Positions 6,900 through 13,193 of a stretch of 13,193 nt of DNA are shown in pieces. Source of the stretch: Gemmatimonadota bacterium (GTDB lineage Bacteria; Gemmatimonadota; Gemmatimonadetes; Gemmatimonadales; Gemmatimonadaceae); the NCBI GenBank assembly GCA_003142495.1, contig PLMM01000109.1:1-13193 (forward strand). Direction: 5' to 3'. Each line of letters opens with the position of its first letter. Position 1 is the stretch's first letter. The position numbers and the translations under genes were made by a program. The notes beneath the pieces are model-generated. The model ran no database searches and had not been told where the DNA came from. It saw nothing but the letters and a program-made list of their open reading frames with translations.

Positions 6900-9590
6900 A
6901 TGGATCTGAGTCGCCTCGCCATGGACCTTTCCGCAGCGCTCGAGTCTGCGCGGCGTGTCGCGGCCCGCGCGGGCTCTGGCTACATCCACTCGAAGCATCT
7001 GATGCAGGTGCTGCTCGACAAGGGTGGCGCGCTGCAGCACGTGGCCGCGCAGGTGAAGCTCGACGCAGCGGCGGCGCTTGCGGCGGTGGAGCGGATGCCC
7101 GATGAGCGCGATGCGACGAAGCTCGAGCCGGGGCGGCAGCCGATCGCGGGGCGCTCGCTGCGCGACTTGCTCGATCGTGCCTTCGCGGTGGCGGATAAGC
7201 GCGGGAGCAGCACGGTGGGAGCGCTCGAGGTCGCGCTCGCGGCAACGGACTCTCGCTCGGGCGATCTTGCGACGGCGCTCAAGGATTCGGGATGGACGGC
7301 GGAGGCGATCGGCGCGGCGCTCGACTCGCCGACGGTGATGCAGCCCACGGAGGAGCGCCAAGCCGACGCGGGCGCGAGTCAGCTCGCGAAGTTCTCGACC
7401 GATCTCACACAGCGCGCGCGCGACGGGAAGCTATCGCCCGTGATCGGGCGCGACATCGAGACGCGCGCGCTCATCCAGACGCTGCTGCGCAAGTCGAAGA
7501 ACAACCCCGTGCTCGTCGGCGATCCGGGAACCGGGAAGACGGCCGTGGTCGAGGGGCTCGCGCTGCGGATCGCGGCGGGCGACGTGCCCGAGTCGCTTCG
7601 CAAGTGCCGGCTACTCTCGCTCGACCTCACCGCGCTCGTCGCGGGCGCCAAGTATCGTGGCGAGTTCGAGGAGCGGATCAAGGCGATCGTCGACGAGGTG
7701 CGCGGCACCGACGATGTGATCCTGTTTCTCGATGAGCTGCACACGTTGGTTGGTGCGGGCGGCAACGCCGGCGGCATGGATGCGGCGAACATTCTCAAGC
7801 CGGCGCTCGCGCGCGGCGAGCTCCGCTGCGTCGGCGCGACCACGCACGACGAGTATCGCGAGCACATCGAGAAGGACGGCGCGCTCGCGCGTCGCTTCGA
7901 GAAGGTGATCGTCGAAGAGCCCGATGATGACATGACGCTCGCGATGCTGCGCGGCGTGAAGGGGAACTTCGAGCGGCACCACGGCGTGCGCATCAGCGAG
8001 GACGCGCTGCACGCGGTGGTGAAGCTCGCGCGCCGTCACCTGCGCGACAGATTCTTTCCCGACAAGGCCTTCGACATTCTCGACGAGGCCGCGGCGCGCA
8101 TCCGGCTGCAGCTCGAGTCGAAGCCGAATCTGATCGACGAGAAGGAGCGCGAGCTCGTGCGCATCAACGCGCGCATTGAGGCTTTGAAGGGGTCGGGGGG
8201 AGGGAAGGGCGACGATCTCAAGAACGCGACATCCGACGCGGCGAAGAAGCAGAAGGAGCTCGACGTGCTTCTCGCGCGCTGGAAGGACGAGAAGGAGGTC
8301 TCCGACGGGCTGCAGGCAACGCGTAAGGCGACGCAGGAGAAGCAGGCCGAGCTCGATGCCGCGGAGGGCGCGGGCAACGTCGCGAAGGCGGCGGAGCTTC
8401 GCTACGGCGCGCTCAAGTTCCTCGGCGATCAGCAGGCGGATCTCGACAAGCGCTGGGGAAAGCTCTCCGCCGCCGGCGTGCTCGTCCCCGCGGAAGTCGG
8501 CCCCGACATCATCGCCGAGGTCGTCGCGCGGCGCGCGGGAATTCCGATCTCGCGCATGATGGAGAGTGAGCGCGAGCGGCTGCTCAAGCTCGAGGAGCGC
8601 CTTCGGGAGCGCGTGCTCGGCCAGGACGACGCTGCCGATCATCTCGCGGATGCCGCGCGCCGCATGCGCGCCGATCTGCGCAAGAAGCGGAAGCCGGCAT
8701 CCTTCCTCTTCGTCGGCCCAACGGGTGTCGGCAAAACGGAGCTCGCGAAGGGGCTTGCCGAGGCGCTGTTCGACGACGACTCTGCGCTCATTCGCATCGA
8801 CATGGCCGAGTACAAGGATGCGGGCTCGGTGTCGGGGCTGATCGGCTCGCGGCCGGGGCTCGTGGGCTCCGAGCAGGGCGGATTCCTCACCGAGCAGGTG
8901 CGGCGCTCGCCGTACTCGATCGTGCTCTTCGATGAGATCGAGAAGGGGCATCCGGAAGTCATCGACATTTTGCTCGGCGTGCTCGACGAGGGGCGGCTGA
9001 CGGATGCCAAGGGACGCTTCTGCGACTTCACGAACACGATCATCATTCTCACGTCGAACCTTGGCGTGAAGGAAGCGATGGCCGCGACTGATGATCTCGA
9101 GCAGCGAAAGGAGATCATCATGAAGGTCGTGCAGTCGTCGCTGCGGCCGGAGCTGTTCAATCGCATTAGCGCTGTGATTCCGTTCAACTCGCTCGACCTG
9201 CCGGTTCTCGAGAAGATCGTGCGCATTCATCTGAATGGGATCGGCGCTCGGTTGATGGAGGAGCATCAGGTCACCTTCGAGGCCGACGACGATGCGGTGC
9301 AGCTGCTCGCGCAGCTCGCGTACGATCCGGCGTACGGCGCGCGCCCGGTCGAGCGCACGGTGGAGCGGCTGGTGGTGTCGGAGCTCTCGCGCACGATCAT
9401 CGCGGGCGAGCTGCCGCCGGAATCGCACGTGCGCATCATGTGCGAGGATGACGACGTGCTGATCGTCACGGGGAGCGTCGCGCAGGTTTCGAAGGATGCG
9501 GCGGAGATCGAGGCGAGAAAGAAGATGAAAGCGGCGGAGGCAGCTGCGGCGCCCCCGGCTGCGGCGCCGGCCGAGCCGGCGGCGGTGTGA
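6900..9590 (+). CDS. clpV: T6SS ATPase ClpV (TssH)
   Basis: An 896-residue double-AAA+ ATPase of the ClpB/ClpV family, which pulls apart contracted TssB/TssC sheath for reuse. Order: Clp N-domain (about 1-150), first AAA+ with Walker A GDPGTGKT (207-214) and Walker B LFLDE (275-279), a coiled middle domain (about 405-530) containing a glycine-rich insertion near GSGGGKG, then second AAA+ with Walker A GPTGVGKT (606-613) and Walker B LFDE (676-679). The first pore loop AKYRGEFEER keeps its aromatic residue, but the second reads PGLVGSEQGG (Leu654) where the family has PGYVG. The C-terminal tail is Ala/Pro-rich (AAAAPPAAAPAEPAAV). Sequence alone does not separate ClpV cleanly from ClpB; the position right after tssK makes ClpV the best call. 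Its stop overlaps the GTG of the next gene. Confidence 0.92.
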   Translation: MDLSRLAMDLSAALESARRVAARAGSGYIHSKHLMQVLLDKGGALQHVAAQVKLDAAAALAAVERMPDERDATKLEPGRQPIAGRSLRDLLDRAFAVADKRGSSTVGALEVALAATDSRSGDLATALKDSGWTAEAIGAALDSPTVMQPTEERQADAGASQLAKFSTDLTQRARDGKLSPVIGRDIETRALIQTLLRKSKNNPVLVGDPGTGKTAVVEGLALRIAAGDVPESLRKCRLLSLDLTALVAGAKYRGEFEERIKAIVDEVRGTDDVILFLDELHTLVGAGGNAGGMDAANILKPALARGELRCVGATTHDEYREHIEKDGALARRFEKVIVEEPDDDMTLAMLRGVKGNFERHHGVRISEDALHAVVKLARRHLRDRFFPDKAFDILDEAAARIRLQLESKPNLIDEKERELVRINARIEALKGSGGGKGDDLKNATSDAAKKQKELDVLLARWKDEKEVSDGLQATRKATQEKQAELDAAEGAGNVAKAAELRYGALKFLGDQQADLDKRWGKLSAAGVLVPAEVGPDIIAEVVARRAGIPISRMMESERERLLKLEERLRERVLGQDDAADHLADAARRMRADLRKKRKPASFLFVGPTGVGKTELAKGLAEALFDDDSALIRIDMAEYKDAGSVSGLIGSRPGLVGSEQGGFLTEQVRRSPYSIVLFDEIEKGHPEVIDILLGVLDEGRLTDAKGRFCDFTNTIIILTSNLGVKEAMAATDDLEQRKEIIMKVVQSSLRPELFNRISAVIPFNSLDLPVLEKIVRIHLNGIGARLMEEHQVTFEADDDAVQLLAQLAYDPAYGARPVERTVERLVVSELSRTIIAGELPPESHVRIMCEDDDVLIVTGSVAQVSKDAAEIEARKKMKAAEAAAAPPAAAPAEPAAV

Positions 9591-10639
9591 CCGGGATGTC
9601 TGAGTCGCGTGGGACTCGCGTGAGGCGCACTCTCCTCCGCGCCTCGTTCGCGATCGCGATGCTCGCGCCCGCGGGCGCGCATGCGCAGGGAATCTTTTTC
9701 TGGAAGAAGAAGAAGCCCGAGCCGCCACCGCCGCCGGCGGCTGCCGCGCCCGCCGCTCAGGCGCCACCGGTGACGCCGCCGAACGCGCTCACGCCCACGC
9801 AGCAGGCGGACAAGGATCGGCTGATCAAGCAGGCGCGCGAGAAAGGGCTCAATCGCGACACGACCGAGGCGAACGCCGAGGAGCGCGCGGAGCTCTTCAA
9901 GATGGTGCTCATCATCGACGGCTCGGATACCGAGGCGCGGATGGGCTTCGATCAGGCGCAGAAGGACATCGACGCGGCGCACGCGCACGAGGCGGCCTCG
10001 CAGAAGTCGAAGGAGGACGCGACAGCGGCGAAGCGCGACAAGCTGCGCGCGGCCGAGACGGCGATCGATGCCGGCGATCTCAAGACCGCCGATACGATGG
10101 TGGACGACGTGCTCTCGACGTCGCCCGACGATCCGCGCGCGATCTCGCTCAAGGCGACGATCGCCGACAAGCGGAAGTCCGCGGCGACGCGCAAGAAGCT
10201 GCTGATCCTCGGGGCGATCGTGTTGGCGGTGGCCGTCGCGGGGGTGCTGCTGACCATTCAGCTGCTGCGCGCCAAGCGCGAGCACGACAAGCAGGCGAAG
10301 GCCGAGGCTGCGGCGCGGAAGGCGATTTTGAAGGTCGTCGACGGCGTTGGTCGTGGAAAGTTGATTGCGCTGGACAAGGATGTGTTTCGCATCGGCGCCG
10401 CGATGGGGACGAAGCCGGAGGAGCAGAACGATCTGGTGCTGAGCGATAGCGAGAACGTGATCTCACGCTATCACTGCTCGATCATCAAGAAGGACGGCGG
10501 CTTCTGGTTAGTCGACTCGTCGCAGAACGGCACGTCGCTGAACGATCAGAAGCTCGATCGCGGCGAGGATCACAACCTGGACGACGGGGATGAGTTCGTG
10601 CTGGCGGATGTGAGCCGGATCAAGTTTTTGTTTACGTGA
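9587..10639 (+). CDS. Signal-peptide, TM and cytoplasmic FHA domain protein
   Basis: A 350-residue protein, from GTG 9587 overlapping the clpV TGA; ATG 9596 (347 residues) is an alternative start. Numbered from the GTG: a Sec-type signal peptide at about 4-33 (Arg-rich start, LLRASFAIAMLAPAG core, AHA-QG cleavage site); a short Lys run then a Pro/Ala-rich stretch (40-66); charged helices with a TPR-like unit near AETAIDAGDLKTADTMVDDV (155-174); a TM helix at about 205-227; and a C-terminal FHA domain (255-349). The FHA phosphothreonine-binding residues are present: FRIG (267-270), SRYH (293-296) and NGTSLN (314-319). If the signal is cleaved, the helical part is periplasmic and FHA cytoplasmic, next to the kinase encoded 45 bp downstream. 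It may be the phosphorylation-responsive scaffold, comparable in role to T6SS Fha proteins but with different architecture. Confidence 0.85.
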   Translation: MTGMSESRGTRVRRTLLRASFAIAMLAPAGAHAQGIFFWKKKKPEPPPPPAAAAPAAQAPPVTPPNALTPTQQADKDRLIKQAREKGLNRDTTEANAEERAELFKMVLIIDGSDTEARMGFDQAQKDIDAAHAHEAASQKSKEDATAAKRDKLRAAETAIDAGDLKTADTMVDDVLSTSPDDPRAISLKATIADKRKSAATRKKLLILGAIVLAVAVAGVLLTIQLLRAKREHDKQAKAEAAARKAILKVVDGVGRGKLIALDKDVFRIGAAMGTKPEEQNDLVLSDSENVISRYHCSIIKKDGGFWLVDSSQNGTSLNDQKLDRGEDHNLDDGDEFVLADVSRIKFLFT

Positions 10640-10683
10640 GCAAGCCGCGCTCGCGCTGACTGTAGTCATGGGGCGGGTGCTCG

Positions 10684-11442
10684 GTGCATAGCGGCTATCA
10701 GATCGACGCGGGTGTCAGGGACGACGGTACGCGCGTCGTCATCAAGCGCCTTCGCGCTGAGCTTCGCGACCGCGGTGACCTCGTCGCTCGCCTCCTGGCG
10801 GAAGGGCGCTACCTCGGCGCCCTGCGCGGCGAGCACGGGGTCCTAGGCTGTTACGAAACGCGTGATTCCCCTGCGGCGCTCACGTTGGAGCACGCCGCGG
10901 GCGGATCGCTCGTCGAGCGCCAGGCGACTCCGCTCGCCCGCTCAGATGCGGTGCAGCTCTTTCGCGGAGTGTCGAATGCCGTCGCCCACGCGCACGCGCA
11001 CGGCATCATCCACCGCGACATCAAGCCCTCGAACATCCTCTTCACCGCCGCCGGCGAGACTCGCCTCGCCGACTTCGGCATTGCCGTCCGCCGCGGCGCG
11101 CGCTCAACGGCCGAGGGGTGGGAGGACATCGACATCGGCACGCTCGGCTACGCCCCGCCCGAACTGCTGCGCGATCCCGCGACCGCGAACACGGAGCCTG
11201 TCGACATCTACGAGCTTGGCGCGCTCTTGCACGAGGTGCTGCTCGGCGCTACGCCGCACATGATGCACGGCGACGAATCGGAGTTGGAGCTACGAGCGCG
11301 GATTATCGCCGGCGCGGCGCGCGATCTCACCCCTCGCGAGCGGTCACTCCCGCCAGAGCTCCGCGCGCTCCTCGACTCCGCCCTCGACCCCGCGCCCGAG
11401 CGTCGCCCGCAGTCCGTCGCCGAGCTCCTCGCTCTTCTCTAG
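10684..11442 (+). CDS. Minimal Ser/Thr protein kinase, T6SS-linked
   Basis: A 252-residue eukaryotic-type (Hanks) Ser/Thr kinase consisting of the catalytic domain only, with no TM or sensor region. Visible residues: ATP-binding Lys21 (VVIK), Glu40 in the C helix, catalytic loop HRDIKPSN (110-117), DFG 130-132, the P+1/APE segment GTLGYAPPE (152-160), DIYELG (174-179) and the closing RPQS (241-244). The frame has no ATG; GTG 10684 is the only usual start before an upstream stop and is preceded by a weak GGGGCGGG. That start leaves no standard Gly-rich loop: the protein opens MHSGYQIDAG, so only the last glycine remains. By analogy with PpkA, it likely phosphorylates Thr/Ser on T6SS proteins and is read by the FHA partners. 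No PppA-type phosphatase is visible. Its 3' end overlaps the convergent gene by 99 bp. Confidence 0.85.
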   Translation: MHSGYQIDAGVRDDGTRVVIKRLRAELRDRGDLVARLLAEGRYLGALRGEHGVLGCYETRDSPAALTLEHAAGGSLVERQATPLARSDAVQLFRGVSNAVAHAHAHGIIHRDIKPSNILFTAAGETRLADFGIAVRRGARSTAEGWEDIDIGTLGYAPPELLRDPATANTEPVDIYELGALLHEVLLGATPHMMHGDESELELRARIIAGAARDLTPRERSLPPELRALLDSALDPAPERRPQSVAELLALL

Positions 11443-12612
11443 CAAGCTCACCGTGTACCGGTCATGTCGACCCGCGAACCGATCGACGTGCAGATGCACC
11501 CCCGTTCCCGCGCGATCCGCCAGCCCCGCCTTGATCGCGCTCTGAATCTGCGCCTGCAGCACCGAGTCCGTCGAGAAATCCTTCACACGAATCCCTGCTG
11601 CGCGACAGTTCGCGACGATCCACTGGACCTGGTCGCGCGAGAGATCGCTCACGCGCATGTCGATCGCGCCACCCCGGCCATACAGTGAGAGATGCTCCGG
11701 ATGGTCGCGTCCCGTGACCACGACCTCCCGATGGAATTGCGACGCGAAGCGCGTCTGCATCGCGGCGAATCTCGTGCCGAAGTCGGCCGCCGACAGCTGC
11801 GCCTTCAGTGACGATGCCATGTTCACCGTCGCTTTCGCGTTCTTGTACTGCGACGGCACGTTGATGCTCCGCGTCCGGTAGATCTCGCCGATCGTCGCCT
11901 CGAGCGCGGCGATTCGCGGCTTCACCCACGGATTGTCGCGCAGCCTGCTCGTCTCCACGACGTTGGTCGATCGCGCGAACTCCTGCAGCGCCTGGTCGCT
12001 CAGTCCGAGGTCCAGCAGCGTCGAGCCGCGCTCCATGTGATCGTAGCTCACCAGCAGCAGCGAGTCGAAGAGCGCGGCGTCGTTGTCCGAGAGCGGCGTC
12101 ACCTGCGATTCGTTGGTCGCGCCGCGATACACCGCGATCCCCGCGACGATCAGGAGCGCCACGACCACCATCACACCCGCCCACACGGCAACCGTGCGCC
12201 ACCCCCCGCCGCCACCGCGCTTCGCCTTGCGCTTCTTTTTCTTCTTCCCGCTCCGCGGCGCGACGCCAACGAATCCCTCGTCCTGCTCCTCTTCCGAAAT
12301 CGGCAGCGGCTCACCCGTCTCCAGACGCCACATCGACCCCGGTACCACCTCGATCACGTCGCCGTTCTTCATGCGCGTGAGCCCCGTCGCCACGCGACCG
12401 TTCAGCAGCGGAGCAGGGCTCACGTTCGCGACCGGCGAGAGATAGAAGCCATCCTCGCGCTCCATCAGCGCCACGTGCCTCGGCGCGACCCCCGGCAGCT
12501 GGAGCGTCAGCGCCGAGTTGGGCGCGGAGCCGATCCAGAACGGTGTCAGCGCAATCGATACGGGCGCGCCCTGCGTCGGCGCGACGGGAACCAGCCTGGG
12601 ATCGTAGGTCAC
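11344..12612 (-). CDS. FHA-like, TM, periplasmic M15/VanY-like domain protein
   Basis: A 422-residue protein from a GTG start at 12612, without an obvious ribosome binding site. Order: an FHA-like domain (about 18-95: FWIG, PRHVAL, LLNGRV, GDVIEV); an acidic linker; a Lys/Arg cluster (123-132) and Gly run; one TM helix (about 139-163); periplasmic helices (170-290) with a TPR-like stretch near LLDLGLSDQALQEFA; and a C-terminal domain (295-378) resembling M15/VanY-type peptidoglycan peptidases. The last has SLYGRGGAIDMR (309-320), where the family has S-x-H-x-x-G-x-A-x-D, and GTGVHLHVD (369-377). The first zinc His position is Tyr311, with His304 and His307 nearby, so activity is uncertain. 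The positive cluster before the TM predicts FHA inside and peptidase outside, the reverse of the other FHA protein here. The FHA domain lacks the usual Arg and Ser contacts for phosphothreonine. It may act in cell-wall remodelling at the T6SS, as TagX does in Acinetobacter. Confidence 0.78.
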   Translation of the reverse strand: MTYDPRLVPVAPTQGAPVSIALTPFWIGSAPNSALTLQLPGVAPRHVALMEREDGFYLSPVANVSPAPLLNGRVATGLTRMKNGDVIEVVPGSMWRLETGEPLPISEEEQDEGFVGVAPRSGKKKKKRKAKRGGGGGWRTVAVWAGVMVVVALLIVAGIAVYRGATNESQVTPLSDNDAALFDSLLLVSYDHMERGSTLLDLGLSDQALQEFARSTNVVETSRLRDNPWVKPRIAALEATIGEIYRTRSINVPSQYKNAKATVNMASSLKAQLSAADFGTRFAAMQTRFASQFHREVVVTGRDHPEHLSLYGRGGAIDMRVSDLSRDQVQWIVANCRAAGIRVKDFSTDSVLQAQIQSAIKAGLADRAGTGVHLHVDRFAGRHDRYTVSLLEKSEELGDGLRATLGRGVEGGVEERAELWRE

Positions 12613-12693
12613 GGTGCGTAATGGACGGGGAAATCATCGCTTTCGCAACGCCCGCCGCCTTCGGATCTCTCCGCGAGCGGATAGCTTTCCCTC
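12613..12693. promoter_or_regulatory. Divergent intergenic region
   Basis: These 81 bp separate the start codons of the minus-strand FHA/peptidase gene and pdxH, so both promoters are expected here or just inside the genes. I see no convincing -35/-10 pair in either direction. The nearest candidates are TTGCGA on the minus strand (12646-12651) and TAGCTT on the plus strand (12682-12687), each without a good partner. Neither start has a clear Shine-Dalgarno sequence, so short-leader or leaderless transcripts are possible. Confidence 0.35.
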
Positions 12694-13193
12694 ATGGATC
12701 CCATCGAAGAATTTCGCGCGCTCTTCGCACAGGCTCAGGCGGTGGATCGCGCCCTGCTCCCGGATCCGACCGCGATGTCGCTCGCAACGGTCAGCCCGCG
12801 CGGCGCGCCCTCCGTTCGCATCGTCCTCCTCAAGGACGTCGACGAGCGCGGCTTCGTCTTCTACACGAACATGAACGGCCGCAAGGGACGCGAGCTGATC
12901 GCCACGCCGCGCGCCGCGCTGTGCTTTCACTGGGCGGCGCTCGAGACGCAGATTCGCGTGGAAGGCGACGTCGAGCCCGTCACCGACGCCGAGGCGGATG
13001 CATACTTCGCCTCGCGCGCGCACGCGAGTCAGATCGGCGCGTGGGCGTCGACGCAGAGCGAGACCCTCGCGAGCATGGACGAGCTGCGAGGCCGCGCGCT
13101 AGAGGTCGAGCAGCTGTACGCGAACAAGCCCGTGCCGCGGCCACCGTACTGGACTGGCCGCCGCGTTCGCCCCGAGCGCATCGAGTTCTGGCA
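12694..13193 (+). CDS. pdxH: Pyridoxamine 5'-phosphate oxidase PdxH, 3' end missing
   Basis: PdxH oxidises pyridoxine or pyridoxamine 5'-phosphate to pyridoxal 5'-phosphate using FMN, in the cytoplasm. The 166 residues present include the family motifs: an opening DPIEEFRALFAQA; FMN-binding RIVLLK (42-47); FVFYTN (54-59); GRKG (62-65, usually SRKG); LCFHWAALETQIRVEG (76-91); SQIGAWAS (112-119); and RIEFW just before the window ends. The family then continues with a conserved C-terminal segment of roughly 30-35 residues, which lies outside the window. ATG 12694 gives a normal PdxH N-terminus, slightly shorter than in E. coli. The gene is divergent from the FHA/peptidase gene and marks the edge of the secretion locus. 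Confidence 0.96.
   Translation, partial: MDPIEEFRALFAQAQAVDRALLPDPTAMSLATVSPRGAPSVRIVLLKDVDERGFVFYTNMNGRKGRELIATPRAALCFHWAALETQIRVEGDVEPVTDAEADAYFASRAHASQIGAWASTQSETLASMDELRGRALEVEQLYANKPVPRPPYWTGRRVRPERIEFW

Noticed and set aside
7611..9767. 718-codon open frame on the minus strand opposite clpV
   Set aside because: The plus strand has unmistakable Walker and pore-loop motifs; the antisense product is Arg/Leu/His-rich with no domain.
10668..10691. ATG-started 7-codon peptide as a separate small gene
   Set aside because: It has no ribosome site and stops within the kinase start; treated instead as evidence for a possible kinase frameshift.
12614..12874. Short plus-strand frame starting before pdxH
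   Set aside because: It overlaps pdxH in another frame and is Arg/Ser-rich; the pdxH frame has all family motifs.

Overview
The window carries most of a type VI secretion system (T6SS) operon from a high-GC Gram-negative bacterium, followed by a regulatory segment and a housekeeping gene. Periplasm-directed proteins and a T6SS require two membranes. The strongly CG-rich codon use and the gene style would fit Gemmatimonadota or a similarly GC-rich soil phylum, but the taxon cannot be fixed from the sequence.

Layout. Positions 1-105 are the 3' end of an unidentified gene, possibly the tube protein from its place in the operon. A tightly packed plus-strand operon then runs to 11442: tssE (gp25-like), vgrG/tssI (spike), tssF, tssG, tssK (baseplate), tssH/clpV (sheath-recycling AAA+ ATPase), a signal-peptide/TM/FHA protein, and a small Ser/Thr protein kinase. 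Adjacent genes overlap or nearly touch. The two larger gaps are 65 bp before clpV, with a perfect hairpin and a strong Shine-Dalgarno sequence, and 44 bp before the kinase. On the minus strand, 11344-12612 encodes a second FHA protein of opposite topology: cytoplasmic FHA-like domain, TM, periplasmic helices and a C-terminal M15/VanY-like peptidase-type domain. Its last codons overlap the 3' end of the kinase gene by 99 bp. An 81-bp divergent gap separates it from pdxH (12694 to the window end, incomplete), which is unrelated to secretion.

How it works together. TssE, F, G and K form the baseplate around the VgrG spike, and ClpV disassembles contracted sheath. The kinase and FHA proteins suggest threonine-phosphorylation control resembling PpkA/Fha in other T6SSs. 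The FHA-TM-peptidase protein could remodel peptidoglycan at the assembly site. TssB, TssC, TssJ, TssL and TssM are not in the window.

Most unusual points: a PASTA-like domain fused to the N-terminus of TssG; two membrane FHA proteins of opposite topology flanking a minimal kinase; a peptidase-type domain with an altered first zinc-site position; a ClpV whose second pore loop lacks the usual tyrosine; and a TssF whose C-terminus looks like phage baseplate J protein. No RNA genes, CRISPR arrays, insertion sequences or long repeats were seen.
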